A DNA stretch of 64,000 bases from Sorangium cellulosum So0157-2 (GTDB lineage: Bacteria; Myxococcota_A; Polyangia; Polyangiales; Polyangiaceae), in NCBI RefSeq assembly GCF_000418325.1, contig NC_021658.1:1240001-1304000 (forward strand), given 5' to 3'. Of this stretch, positions 47,600-57,444 are shown piece by piece. The notes under the pieces were generated by a model. That model did not search any database, was not told the DNA's origin, and saw only the letters and a program-made list of their open reading frames with translations. The position numbers were made by a program, and so were the translations under genes. Position 1 is the stretch's first letter; the number at the start of each line of letters is the position of its first letter.

Positions 47600-50500
47600 G
47601 GGCGGCGATCTACACCAGCGCGGGGAGCGCGCCACGAAATAGGCAGGCGCCCGAGGAGCAGCGCCGCGAGGAGCCAGAGCGGACCGTGGCCGGCATCACC
47701 CGGGGCGCCGCCGGGGGGAGCGCTCGCCGCGCAGCCGTTGCCGTGGAGCCGGAGCTCTCCGCGGTGGGCGTCGCCGGGGGGCTCTGCGCCGCCGGCGACG
47801 GCGCCGCCAGCGTCGCCGCCCGCCGCCGCGCCGCCCGCCGCCGCGCCCGCCCCGCCGGAGCCGCCGGCGGCCCCGCCCGCGCCCGGCTCGGCCCCGCCCG
47901 TTCCGCCGCCGGTGCCGCCGATGCCGCCGGTGCCGCCGCCGCTCCCGCTCGGTTCGCCGCCAGCGCCTCCGCTGCCGGGCGGGTCGTCGAGCAGACAGCC
48001 GCCGGCGCGGCATTCGCCGCCGGGGCACGGGGTGCCCTCGAGCTTGCTGCGCTCGATGCAGGCGCCGTTCGGTGCGACGCAGACGAAGCTCTTGCAAGGG
48101 CCCGGATCGGGCTGGGGGCACACGTAGCGCTCGGTGCCGGCGCATCGCCCCGCCTGGCAGGTGTCGGCAAGGGTGCAGGGATCGCCGTCGTCGCAGGGGT
48201 CGCCGTCCTGCTTGTGGGGCTCGCAGCCGCATGCCCGATCCGAGGTGGTGCCCGGGTCCGCGATCGTGGGGCAGGCGTCCTCGACATCCGGCTTGCCGTC
48301 GCCGTCGTCGTCCTCGTCGCACGCGTTCCCCGTGCCGTCGTCGTCGATGTCGACGTCCGCGGTGTTCGGCGTGTCGGGGCACATGTCCTCTGCGTCGGCG
48401 ATGCCGTCGCCGTCGCGATCGAGCGAGCAGGTGCCGCGGATGCAGGCGCCCTCGGCGCACTCGACGGTCGCCGTGCAAGGCGCACCGAGCGGCTCCTTCG
48501 CCAAGCAGGTCGGCGGGGCGCAGTAGGCGCCTGCGGCGCAGTCCTCGTGCGCGGAGCAGCGGGTCAGGCACGCGTCGTCGTCGCAGACGTAGAGGCCGCA
48601 CGCGACGGCGGCGCGCTCGACGCAGGCACCGTCGGCAGTGCAGCGGCTCGGCGGGACGCTGGAGGTCGCGTCGACGCAGGCGCCGGGGGCGCACACGGTG
48701 TCCGGCGCCGCGAGGGCGTCGGCGGGGCAGGCGGCGGCGGCGCCGGTGCAGGTCTCGGTCACGTCGCAGGGGCCGGCGGCCGTCCGGCAGACCGCGGTGG
48801 CGGGCGCGAAGGCGTTCGCGGGGCAGGCGGCGGCGGCGCCGGTGCAGCGCTCGGCCGCGTCGCACACGTCAGCCGCAGGCCTGCATACGGTCGCGGCGGA
48901 GGCAAAGGTGTTGGCGGGGCAGGCGGTGGCGGCGCCGGTGCAGGTCTCGGCCAGGTCGCACACGTCCGCCGCCGGCCTGCACACGGTCGCGGCGGAGGCT
49001 AAGGTATTGGCGGGGCAGGCGGCGGCGGCGCCGGTGCAGGTCTCGGCCAGGTCGCACACGTCCGCCGCCGGCCTGCACACGGTCGCGGCGGAGGCTAAGG
49101 TATTGGCGGGGCAGGCGGTGGCGGCGCCGGTGCAGGTCTCGGCCAGGTCGCACACGTCCGCCGCGGGCCTGCAGACGGTGGTGGCAGGCGCGAGGGCGTT
49201 GGCGGGGCAAGCGGCGGAAGCGCCGGTGCAGGTCTCGGCCAGGTCGCACAGGTCCGTCGCGGGCCTGCAGACGGGGGTGGCAGGCGCGAAGGCGTTGGCG
49301 GGGCAAGCGGCGGCAGCGCCGGTGCAGGTCTCGGCCCCGTCGCACAGGTCCGTCGCGGGCCTGCAGACGGTGGTGGCAGGCGCGAAGGTGTTGGCGGGGC
49401 AGGCGGCGGCGGAGCCGGTGCAGGTCTCGGCCACGTCGCACAGGTCCGCCGCCGCGCGGCAGACCGTGGTGGCGGAGGCGAAGGCGTTGGCAGGGCAGTC
49501 GACGGAGCGACCGGTGCAGGTCTCGGCCACGTCGCACAGGTCCGCCGCCGCGCGGCAGACCGTGGTGGCGGAGGCGAAGGCGTTGGCAGGGCAGTCGACG
49601 GAGCGACCGGTGCAGGTCTCGGCCACGTCGCACAGGTCCGCCGCCGCGCGGCAGACCGTGGTGGCGGAGGCGAAGGCGTTGGCAGGGCAGTCGACGGAGC
49701 GACCGGTGCAGGTCTCGGCCACGTCGCACAGGTCCGCCGCCGCGCGGCAGACCGTGGTGGCGGAGGCGAGGGCGTCGGCAGGGCATTCGACGGAGCTGCC
49801 GTTGCAGCGCTCCTCGACGTCGCAGAGGCCGGCCGAGCCGCGGCAGAGGCTGCCCGAGCCGCGCGGCCCGCACACGCCGTTCGTCGAAGCGCCGGCCGCG
49901 GTGCTGCAGGCCTGACAGTCGCCGGGAGAGCCGCCGCCGCACGCGGTGTTGCAGCAGACCCCGTCGACGCAGTGGCCGCTCAGACACTCGCCATCGGCGA
50001 GGCAGGACGCGCCGGGCGGAGCCTCGATGATATAGAGCTCGGCGCTCGACAGGGCGACCGAGGTGTTGCGCCCGCCTGCCGCGAGGAGCTGGCCGTCGGC
50101 GAGCGCCACGAGCGTGTGATACCCGCGGGCGGTGGCCATGACATCGTCCGCGGTCCAGGCCGCGGACGGCGCCGCGTTCGGATCGTACCGCGCGGTCGTC
50201 TGGAGGTAGGCGCTGCCGTCGAAGCCGCCGGCGACGAGGACCTGTCCGCTCGAGGGGAGCAGCAATGCGGCGTGGCTGCTGCGCGCGCCCGGCACGGTGC
50301 CGGCCGGCGACCAGGTCCTCGCCGTCGGGCTGTACCGCTCGGCGCTCGCCAGGTGCGTCCCGTTCGTGCCGCCGGCGACGAGGACATCGCCGTTCGGGAG
50401 GAGCGTCGCGCTGTGCAGCCGCCGCGCCGTGCCCAGGTTGCCGGCCGCCGACCACGCATTGCCGGCGGGGTCGTAGGTCTCCGCGGTGGCGAGGTAGGTG

Positions 50501-51768
50501 GTGCCGTAGCCGCCCGCGACGAGCACGGTGCCGTTGAGCAGCCGCACGGCGCTGTGCGCGTAACGGTTGCTCATCGTCCCCGCGGTCGACCAGACGCCCG
50601 TCTCGGGGTCGTAGCGGCGGGCCTCGCCGACCGCGGCGGTGCCATTGTAGCCGCCCGCCACGAGCACGTCGCCGTCCGCGAGCAGCGTCGCCGTATGGAG
50701 CGCTCGATTGGGGATGTTCTCGGCGGACGTCCAGGTATTCGTGTCTGGATCGTAGATCTGCGCCGTGCCCAGGTACGTTGTGTCGACGCGGCCGCCGACC
50801 ACGAGCACGCGGCGCCCGTCGCTCAGCAAGGTCGCGGTGTGCTGGTACCGCGCCGTGCTCATGGCGGCCGCGGGCGACCACGCGTTCGTCTCGGGGTCGT
50901 ACAGCTCCGCGCTGCTGAGGGCGATAGCCCCGTTGTTCCCACCCACGACGAGGACCTGGCCGGCGCGCGATCCGCTCGCGATCAGGGTCGCGGTGTGCTC
51001 CCGGCGCGCCGCGCTCATCCCGGTGGGCACCTGTTCCCAGGCCGGATCGACGAGCACCGCCTCCCCCTCGGCGTCGACGTGCAGGGCGAGCGTCGCGCCC
51101 TCGATCGAGAGCCGCGCCTCGACAGGGCGCTTGCCGCCGTCGGCGAACGCCTCCGGCGCCGTCACGCGCAGCCGTGGAGCGCCCGTCTCGTCCACGACGA
51201 GCACCGCCTCGCCCGCCTTGCGCAGCGAGGCTCCTTCGATTTGCCATGTGGCCACGGGGGCGCCGCGCTGGACCGCCCCGGGCTCGAGCAGCAGCCACTC
51301 CTCCGCGACGCCGGACGCGGCGGTCCAGAACGATGTTCCCCCGGGCCGCGAATAGGCGATCGCGCGGCCTGCCCGCGTCCCCTTTCCGCGGGCGCCCGCC
51401 TCGCGCACCCGGATGTCCAGGGCGCCAGGGCACGCGGCCGCGGGGCCGTCGCACCCTCCGGCGCCAGGGAGGCGGAAGCGGATCGCCTGTCCCGCGTCGC
51501 CGGGGAGCTCCACCGTGAGGAGCCCCGGAGCGGGGCCTCCCGGGAGCGCGAAGACAGCGCCGCGCTCGACGAGCGCCTCGCCCCCGTCGAGCACGCGCGC
51601 CGCCACCGCGGGGAACCGCGCCGAGAGCGCCTCGGCCGCCGCCGGCGCCGTCGTATCGCCGCAGCCTCCAACGGCCGCGAGCGCCGCGAGCAGCGACCCA
51701 GCCCGCAGGGGACGGCGGACCGTCGAGCGTTCTCCGAGCGATTTGGGGCCCCGCGACATTGCAGCCAT
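47596..51768 (-). CDS. Kelch/cysteine-repeat/TSP3 surface protein with MYXO-CTERM-like tail
   Basis: 1390-residue exported lipoprotein-like protein (VGGCGD at about residue 36 is a lipobox candidate). Residues about 265-600 hold about seven Kelch-type repeats (pattern ATLLxDGxVLVAGGxNG...AExYDPxTxxW). Residues about 640-1035 hold twelve 32-residue cysteine repeats (CDxxExCTGxxxxCPANxFA), encoded by a 96-bp DNA repeat. Then come calcium-binding thrombospondin type 3 repeats (DRDGDGIADAEDMCPD, DDDGDGKPDVEDACP), a Gly-rich spacer and the end: Cys1346, the hydrophobic helix PLWLLAALLLGRLPI, then Arg residues. The last part fits the MYXO-CTERM sorting signal, which lipidates or anchors the protein at the surface. 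It probably works in adhesion; that is inference. Confidence 0.85.
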   Translation of the reverse strand: MAAMSRGPKSLGERSTVRRPLRAGSLLAALAAVGGCGDTTAPAAAEALSARFPAVAARVLDGGEALVERGAVFALPGGPAPGLLTVELPGDAGQAIRFRLPGAGGCDGPAAACPGALDIRVREAGARGKGTRAGRAIAYSRPGGTSFWTAASGVAEEWLLLEPGAVQRGAPVATWQIEGASLRKAGEAVLVVDETGAPRLRVTAPEAFADGGKRPVEARLSIEGATLALHVDAEGEAVLVDPAWEQVPTGMSAARREHTATLIASGSRAGQVLVVGGNNGAIALSSAELYDPETNAWSPAAAMSTARYQHTATLLSDGRRVLVVGGRVDTTYLGTAQIYDPDTNTWTSAENIPNRALHTATLLADGDVLVAGGYNGTAAVGEARRYDPETGVWSTAGTMSNRYAHSAVRLLNGTVLVAGGYGTTYLATAETYDPAGNAWSAAGNLGTARRLHSATLLPNGDVLVAGGTNGTHLASAERYSPTARTWSPAGTVPGARSSHAALLLPSSGQVLVAGGFDGSAYLQTTARYDPNAAPSAAWTADDVMATARGYHTLVALADGQLLAAGGRNTSVALSSAELYIIEAPPGASCLADGECLSGHCVDGVCCNTACGGGSPGDCQACSTAAGASTNGVCGPRGSGSLCRGSAGLCDVEERCNGSSVECPADALASATTVCRAAADLCDVAETCTGRSVDCPANAFASATTVCRAAADLCDVAETCTGRSVDCPANAFASATTVCRAAADLCDVAETCTGRSVDCPANAFASATTVCRAAADLCDVAETCTGSAAACPANTFAPATTVCRPATDLCDGAETCTGAAAACPANAFAPATPVCRPATDLCDLAETCTGASAACPANALAPATTVCRPAADVCDLAETCTGAATACPANTLASAATVCRPAADVCDLAETCTGAAAACPANTLASAATVCRPAADVCDLAETCTGAATACPANTFASAATVCRPAADVCDAAERCTGAAAACPANAFAPATAVCRTAAGPCDVTETCTGAAAACPADALAAPDTVCAPGACVDATSSVPPSRCTADGACVERAAVACGLYVCDDDACLTRCSAHEDCAAGAYCAPPTCLAKEPLGAPCTATVECAEGACIRGTCSLDRDGDGIADAEDMCPDTPNTADVDIDDDGTGNACDEDDDGDGKPDVEDACPTIADPGTTSDRACGCEPHKQDGDPCDDGDPCTLADTCQAGRCAGTERYVCPQPDPGPCKSFVCVAPNGACIERSKLEGTPCPGGECRAGGCLLDDPPGSGGAGGEPSGSGGGTGGIGGTGGGTGGAEPGAGGAAGGSGGAGAAAGGAAAGGDAGGAVAGGAEPPGDAHRGELRLHGNGCAASAPPGGAPGDAGHGPLWLLAALLLGRLPISWRAPRAGVDRRP
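48760..49830. repeat. Array of about twelve 96-bp repeats coding the cysteine units
   Basis: Twelve head-to-tail 96-bp units encode 32-residue cysteine repeats. Three consecutive copies, from 49441 to 49728, are identical at the DNA level (period checked from the recurring start caggtccgcc at 49441 and 49537). The others diverge. This indicates recent unequal crossover or conversion. Confidence 0.9.
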
Positions 51769-52160
51769 GAGAACCAGGCGCCCGGAACGTCGTCAAGCCG
51801 GAACTACGTGAGAGCATTTCTGTTGTGGCTGAATGATGCGCTGACGTTGCCCTGCGACGGGAGCCGCGCGCTCCGGCCCGGATCACACAGGTTTTCTCTG
51901 TCTTTTTGATGGAGTACGCGCGATTCGTCCCGAGATGACGCGCGGCGAGGCGCGAGATGAGGCGAGATGAGGCGAGAGCGAGATGAGGCGAGATGAGGCG
52001 AGATGAGGCGAGATGAGGCGAGAGATGAGGCGAGGACGCGCGCACGCCCCCGGCGGGCCGGGCGGACGACGCGCGGTCGTGCGTAGAAAAGGCTTCCATC
52101 GAGGCGCGGGCACATGCATTATCATGGCGCCTCTTTGTGTGGAGGCGAAGCGAGGGCAGG
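51769..52160. other. Divergent intergenic region with short tandem repeats, 392 bp
   Basis: Separates the Kelch surface-protein gene and the NIDO-protein gene. It holds the 10-bp tandem repeat at 51954-52035, a TATCAT hexamer at 52120-52125 that could be a -10 element for the NIDO gene, and a small hairpin CGCCTC/GAGGCG at 52128-52147. Confidence 0.5.
51954..52035. repeat. 10-bp tandem repeats (gatgaggcga)
   Basis: About eight near-perfect copies of gatgaggcga, with two irregular spacings (gagcga and gagagatg), in the divergent region between two surface-protein genes. Confidence 0.9.
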
Positions 52161-55100
52161 ATGAGACGCAATGTTCATCGGGTGTTGACCGCCGGCATCA
52201 TGACGGTCATTGGGGGGGTCCCGAGCGTGGTGCTCGCGGCCGGGCCGGACGCCGTGATCTACGATCCAGGTTGCCTTGCGGGGGGGGCGCTGCCGCGGAA
52301 CGACGACGGCTCGCAAGGCCCCGTGGCGCTCCCTTTCGAGGTCAACTTCTACGACAAGCACTACAACACGGCTTACATCAACAACAACGGCAACATCACC
52401 TTCGACGGCCCGCTCAGCGTCTACACGCCGTTCCCGCTCGAGAGCACGAACCGCGCCATCATCGCGCCGTTCTTCGCGGACATCGACACCACGGGCGCTG
52501 GCTCGGGCGTCGTGCACTGGGGCGAGTTTCAAGGGATACTCCCCGGCTATGCGCAGCACCGGAAGGCCTTCTGCGTGCTGTGGGCGGACCCCGTCGCTCC
52601 GCCCAACGGGTTCACAGGGGTCGGCTATTACCCTCAGAGCACCGACAAGCTGAACATCTTCCAGCTCCTCCTCGTCGACGCGCAGACGTGCGTCGAGGGA
52701 TATGACGAATCGAATTGTGACACGGAGAGCAAGGATTACCGTCCGGCGGGGGATTTCGATATCTGGTTCAATTATGATCAAATCTTGTGGAACTCTGGGT
52801 CCGCGAGCGGCGGCGTCGACGGCATCGGCGGCGAGACGGCGCGCGTCGGCTACGCCTCCGGCATGGACGGGTCCCTCGAGTTCCCAAAGCCGCAGGATCC
52901 AGCGGATCCTGAGCCCAGAGACATTTTCACGGACAGCGATTTTTCTTACAGGCTCATCGATAACCAACGTGGCAGCTCCCAGAAGGGGCGCTATATATTG
53001 CCGATAGATAAGAACAGAGGGGGGCTGGGGATGAGCGTCATCACTGGCACCGTCCAAGCCCTCAATGCTCAGGGGCAAATGGAGGGGGTGGCCGGCGCGC
53101 CGGTGCAGATCTGCCGGACAGTGTCCGCAGGGCCGGAGGACTGCCCGTGGTTCGGGACGACCAACGGGAGCGGTAGGTTCGCGGCGAACACCCTCGCGGA
53201 AGGCGAGTATACGATCACGGCGTTCTCGCCTGCGGGACTTGATCTGATCCAGAGCGAGGTGTTCGTCGGCGTCGCGGATGAGGCGTCGGCGACGATCACC
53301 CTCGGCACGCCGGTCGCGCCGCCCCCCGGCACCGGCCTCGAGCCCTCGTTCCAGGGCGGCGGCGACGTGCCCGTCGTCTACTGGCACGACCCGACCACCC
53401 TGACCACGCCCGGCTGCGCCGGCGGCACGGCGACCTACGACGTGAAGTTCGGCGCCGTCACCTTCGCGTCAGGCGCGATGCAGCTCGACGGCAACGGCCA
53501 GTTCACCGCCGTCATTCCGCCCTTCTACCCGAACCACGGCGCGGCCACGATCCTCATCCAGACGCAGTGCGGCCCGACGGTCACGAGCATCGCCTTCCCG
53601 ATCTACATCGACCCGAGCGGGTGGGTCCGGACCGTGGGCGGCGCTCCCATCGACGGCGCCACGGTCACCCTCTTCCGCTCCGACAGCGGGGCGCCGGGCT
53701 CCTTCACCCTGGTGCCCGACGGCAGCGCCCTCATGTCGCCCATGAACCGCGCCAACCCGAGCATCTCCGACGGGGAGGGGCACTTCGGCTGGGATGTCGT
53801 CACCGGTTATTACAAGGTCCGCGCCGAGAAGCCGGGCTGCCACGCGCCCGACGACGCCGCGCAGCCGTACGTCGAGAGCCACATCATGCACATTCCGCCG
53901 CCGGTCTTCGACCTCGACCTGCGGCTCGACTGCGGCACCGGCGCGGTCGGCGACACGACGGCGCCGACGCTCTCCGTGCCCGACGACCTCGTGCTCGAGG
54001 CGACGGGCGCGAGCGGCGCCCCGGCCACGTTCACCGTCTCCGCGATCGACGACGTCGACGGCGCCGTCCCCGTGATCTGCACGACGCCCCCGGGCAGCAC
54101 CGTCCCGATCGGCGTCACCGTCGTCCATTGCTACGCGCTCGACGCCACCGGCAACCTCGATTACGGCACCTTCGCCGTCATCGTCGAGGACACGAGCGCT
54201 CCGGTCCTCACCGTCCCCGGCCCGATGACCCTGGAGCCGAGCGGGCCCTGGGGCGCCGAGCTCGCGTTCGTCGCCGTCGCGATCGACGTCGTCGACGGCG
54301 CGGTCCCGGTGACCTGCTCCCCCGCGCCGGGCACCGTCCTGCCGGTCGGCGTCTCCACCGTCACCTGCGGCGCGACCGACGCGGCGGGCAACGCGGCGAG
54401 CGCCTCCTTCGACGTGAGCGTCCCCGAGTGGGTCGACTCCGACGCTGACGCCGTGAGCGACACCTTCGACAACTGCCCGCTCGCCGCGAACCCGGACCAG
54501 GCCGACGCGGACGCCGACGGCGTGGGCGACGCGTGCGACAACTGCGCGCTCGCGGCGAACGCGAGCCAGGCCGACGCGGACGCCGACGGCGTGGGCGACG
54601 CGTGCGACAACTGCCCGGGCGACGCCAACCCGGGGCAGGGCGACAACGACGCCGACGGCGTGGGCAACGCCTGCGATCCGATCTGCGTCGCCGTCCGCCG
54701 CGGCGGCGCCGGCGGGGCCGCCGACGCCTTCATCTCCAGCTCCGAGCCGAACACGACCTCGGGGTCGTATCCCAACCTCTTCACCGGCGTCTCCGGCTCC
54801 GGACAGAAGATGAGCCTCGTCGCCTTCGATCTCTCCGGGATCCCCGGGGACGCCACCATCGAGGGCGCGACGTTCTCCATGAGAGCGCTCTACGCCCCGA
54901 CGGCCGCGACGCTCGATGTCCACGCGATCACGGCGCCGTGGACCGAGGCCACCGTCACGTACAACACGCTGAACGGCGCCTTCGACCCCGCCGTCGAGGC
55001 GTCGCTCGCCGTGCCGGCCAACCTGACGACCACCGTGTCGTGCGACGTGACCGCGCTCGTCCAGGACTGGGTCTCGGGCGCGCTCGCCAACCACGGCGTG

Positions 55101-55202
55101 CTCCTGCGCGAGCTCGGCACGGGCAAGCGGACCCTCCGGTCGAGCGAGGAGGCGAACGCCGCCGAGCGGCCGCGCCTCGACCTCTGCTACGTGACGCCCT
55201 GA
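52161..55202 (+). CDS. Secreted NIDO-HYR-TSP3-DNRLRE mosaic protein
   Basis: 1013-residue protein with a signal peptide ending near AAGPDAV (about residues 1-28). Domain order: NIDO-type domain (about 30-280: [32 protein letters not shown]), carboxypeptidase-regulatory-like beta-sandwiches (about 290-590), two HYR domains (about 600-765, [15 protein letters not shown]... and [14 protein letters not shown]...), three TSP3 calcium repeats (about 770-835, [14 protein letters not shown]) and a C-terminal DNRLRE-like domain (about 850-1010). Such a set suits an extracellular adhesive or matrix protein. No MYXO-CTERM or transmembrane tail is seen, so it should be secreted. The first third is less GC-rich than the rest. 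The ATG at 52161 is used. Confidence 0.83.
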   Translation: MRRNVHRVLTAGIMTVIGGVPSVVLAAGPDAVIYDPGCLAGGALPRNDDGSQGPVALPFEVNFYDKHYNTAYINNNGNITFDGPLSVYTPFPLESTNRAIIAPFFADIDTTGAGSGVVHWGEFQGILPGYAQHRKAFCVLWADPVAPPNGFTGVGYYPQSTDKLNIFQLLLVDAQTCVEGYDESNCDTESKDYRPAGDFDIWFNYDQILWNSGSASGGVDGIGGETARVGYASGMDGSLEFPKPQDPADPEPRDIFTDSDFSYRLIDNQRGSSQKGRYILPIDKNRGGLGMSVITGTVQALNAQGQMEGVAGAPVQICRTVSAGPEDCPWFGTTNGSGRFAANTLAEGEYTITAFSPAGLDLIQSEVFVGVADEASATITLGTPVAPPPGTGLEPSFQGGGDVPVVYWHDPTTLTTPGCAGGTATYDVKFGAVTFASGAMQLDGNGQFTAVIPPFYPNHGAATILIQTQCGPTVTSIAFPIYIDPSGWVRTVGGAPIDGATVTLFRSDSGAPGSFTLVPDGSALMSPMNRANPSISDGEGHFGWDVVTGYYKVRAEKPGCHAPDDAAQPYVESHIMHIPPPVFDLDLRLDCGTGAVGDTTAPTLSVPDDLVLEATGASGAPATFTVSAIDDVDGAVPVICTTPPGSTVPIGVTVVHCYALDATGNLDYGTFAVIVEDTSAPVLTVPGPMTLEPSGPWGAELAFVAVAIDVVDGAVPVTCSPAPGTVLPVGVSTVTCGATDAAGNAASASFDVSVPEWVDSDADAVSDTFDNCPLAANPDQADADADGVGDACDNCALAANASQADADADGVGDACDNCPGDANPGQGDNDADGVGNACDPICVAVRRGGAGGAADAFISSSEPNTTSGSYPNLFTGVSGSGQKMSLVAFDLSGIPGDATIEGATFSMRALYAPTAATLDVHAITAPWTEATVTYNTLNGAFDPAVEASLAVPANLTTTVSCDVTALVQDWVSGALANHGVLLRELGTGKRTLRSSEEANAAERPRLDLCYVTP

Positions 55203-55603
55203 CAGACCAGGCCCGCATCGCCGTCACCCACGGCGGAGAGGACGCTCGGCGCCTCCTCCGCCGTGGATCGCCTCCGTCTGACCTCCTTTCCTGACCACGC
55301 GCCGGACGTCGAGGTCGAGCCCGCGCTCCGGTCCGTCAGCGACGACGGCCGCCCACCGCCGCGCCGCGGGCGCCGCCGCGGTCGTCCTCTCCGTCGCCTT
55401 CTCCCGCCTTCTCCGCCATGAGGCGCGGGCAGGGGCCGCCGGGGCGCCACGTCCCTGCGCGCTTTTCCGCGGAACGATCCATGCCAGAGGAGCCGGGGAA
55501 GGGGAGTGATGTGGCGGCGAGCGGGGCGGCGCGCCGAGGGCAGGTGACCAGGGGACATGCGGAGTCCACCCCTGCCCGTGGCCGACGAAGGGGGCTGTAG
55601 AGT
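55203..55603. other. Intergenic region, 401 bp
   Basis: I see no gene or clear structure. The far end (about 55480-55600) is purine-rich on the plus strand and holds the presumed promoter of the AgmX-like gene. Confidence 0.35.
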
Positions 55604-56209
55604 ATGGCGAAAGGTCCTAATGAAGCGTCGAGGGCCGAACCCGTCAGCGACCGGAGATCACGGCCGCCCGCGGCGAGCGCCTCCGCGCGGCGCGCGCTGG
55701 AGCTCGTGGCCGTCCGAGGCAAGGACGTGATCGGCGTCCGCCACCTGCTCGCCGAGGGCCGGGCGCACATCGGCGACACGCCCGCATCCATCGCGCGCGT
55801 GCCGTCGATAGAGCTGGACAGGTCGGCCCCCGTCATCGCGGAGGTGACCGGCGCGCGCTACGTGCTGCACGTACCGCGGCGGACGCGGGCGCGCGTCCAC
55901 GGCGCGGACGGGCTCGGGCGCCTGCTGACGGGCCCCGCCGACATCGAGCTCCAGGAAGGGGACCGCGCCGTCCTCGTGATCGGCGCGGTCCAGATCCGCG
56001 CGCAGATCGTGCCCATCGAGATCATCTCCCGGCTGGGCGCGTCCGGTCTGCGCTGGATCGGGCTCATCGGCGCACTCTACCTCGTCGCGCTCGCCATCTG
56101 CGCCGCCCTCGCGCCGCGCGACCGAGCGCGCCTCGACGAGGGCTCGCTTCGCCGCGCGGTCAGCGCCGCCGCCGCGCAGATCTGGGCAGAGCACACCCCG
56201 GCGCCGTAG
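55604..56209 (+). CDS. AgmX/GltJ N-terminal-like membrane protein
   Basis: 201-residue protein. Residues about 30-140 resemble the FHA-like/barrel N-terminal module seen in myxobacterial AgmX/GltJ and related TonB-like proteins (LELVAVRGKDVIGVRHLLAEGRAHIGD ... IELQEGDRAVLVIGAVQIRA). One transmembrane helix follows at about 148-170 (WIGLIGALYLVALAICAAL), then a short periplasmic tail of 30 residues. Full-length AgmX/GltJ proteins continue into long linkers and a C-terminal TonB-like domain, absent here, so this is either a short variant or a truncated copy. No neighbour suggests a function. Confidence 0.55.
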   Translation: MAKGPNEASRAEPVSDRRSRPPAASASARRALELVAVRGKDVIGVRHLLAEGRAHIGDTPASIARVPSIELDRSAPVIAEVTGARYVLHVPRRTRARVHGADGLGRLLTGPADIELQEGDRAVLVIGAVQIRAQIVPIEIISRLGASGLRWIGLIGALYLVALAICAALAPRDRARLDEGSLRRAVSAAAAQIWAEHTPAP

Positions 56210-56276
56210 CGCTCGCCCCCGCGCCGTCGCCGGCGGACAAGCCTGGGAATCGCGGAATGCTATCCTCACGCCCGTC

Positions 56277-57371
56277 ATGCGCTTCAACCCCGCATTCCCT
56301 CGATTCCACATCCCGCTGTGTCTGCTCGCCATCGCCGCCTGTGGCGGCTCGTCCGCCAAGGACGAAGGCCCGAACAACCCGCCACGGGCGGGGATCCTGA
56401 GCTTGCCCTCCGGATGGAACACCATCGAGCCGGGCGGCGAGACCACCTGCGCGCGCGGCGATCCGTTCGAGTACCTCGTGCGCCCGGGCACCGTCAATCG
56501 CCTCATCGTCGAGTTCCGCGGCGGCGGCGCGTGCTGGAGCGCCGCCACCTGCTCCCCCGGCGACGACATCTTCCAGGAGACCGTCGGCGACGACCCCCTG
56601 ACGACCGGGATCTACGATCATGACAACCCGGACAACCCGTTCAGGGACTGGCATCATGTCTACATTCCCTACTGCACCGGGGACATCCACTGGGGCGACA
56701 ACGTAGCCACGTACGGAGAGGGGAGCAGCGCCGTCAACGTCCGGCACAAGGGCGCCGTCAACGTCCGCGCCGCGCTCGACTGGGTCTACGCGAACGTCCC
56801 CGCGCCCGAGAAGATCTTCGTGACCGGCTGCAGCGCGGGCGCGTATGGCTCGATCCTGTGGTCCGCCCACCTGCGGGAGCACTACAAGAACGCGTCCGTG
56901 GTCCAGTTCGCCGACAGCGGCGCGGGGGTCATCACCGACGCCTTCTTCAACGACAGCCTCCCCTCCTGGAAGCCGGAGGGCGCCTATCCGATGTGGATCC
57001 CCGGGCTCGATCCGGCCGAGCTCGTGAACCTGTACGTGCTCTACGAGAAGATCGGCGCGCACTACCCCGACATGCGCCTGTCGCAGTACAACACGGTCCA
57101 CGACGAGGACCAGATCTTCTTTTTCAGCGCGATGGGCGGCGGCGGCGCGGAGGCGTGGTCGGAGGCCATGAGGGCGTCCGTCGACCACATCGAGGCGTCG
57201 ACGCCGAACTTCAGCGCGTACCTCGCCGCCGGCAGCGCTCATTGCATCCTCTGGCGGCCGGAGTTCTACACGTTGGAGTCGGGCGGGGCGCGCCTCGTCC
57301 GATGGCTCGACGCGCTCGTCAACGGCGAGCCGCCGCCCAGCGTCGCCTGCGACGACTGCGGCTCACCCTAG
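56277..57371 (+). CDS. Pectin acetylesterase-family lipoprotein
   Basis: 364-residue predicted lipoprotein (lipobox LAIAAC, cysteine at about residue 22). The mature part resembles pectin acetylesterases/Notum-type hydrolases: VEFRGGGACWSAATCSPGDD, catalytic Ser186 in TGCSAGAYGS, likely Asp213 in ADSGAGV and His322 in GSAHCILW. Homologues remove acetyl (or acyl) groups from polysaccharides or proteins. Here it would act at the cell surface on acetylated polymers, but the real substrate is not known. The start is ATG 56277. The end is convergent with the DUF1552 gene. Confidence 0.82.
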   Translation: MRFNPAFPRFHIPLCLLAIAACGGSSAKDEGPNNPPRAGILSLPSGWNTIEPGGETTCARGDPFEYLVRPGTVNRLIVEFRGGGACWSAATCSPGDDIFQETVGDDPLTTGIYDHDNPDNPFRDWHHVYIPYCTGDIHWGDNVATYGEGSSAVNVRHKGAVNVRAALDWVYANVPAPEKIFVTGCSAGAYGSILWSAHLREHYKNASVVQFADSGAGVITDAFFNDSLPSWKPEGAYPMWIPGLDPAELVNLYVLYEKIGAHYPDMRLSQYNTVHDEDQIFFFSAMGGGGAEAWSEAMRASVDHIEASTPNFSAYLAAGSAHCILWRPEFYTLESGGARLVRWLDALVNGEPPPSVACDDCGSP

Positions 57372-57444
57372 CGGGCGCGCGGGCGAGGGGCGAGCGCCGC
57401 CCCCGTCGCGGTCGAGCGAGGGGGGCGTCCCGCCTCGGGAGCGG

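Noticed and set aside
48760..49830. CRISPR-like repeat array
   Set aside because: Units are 96 bp, in frame and coding; there are no unique spacers.
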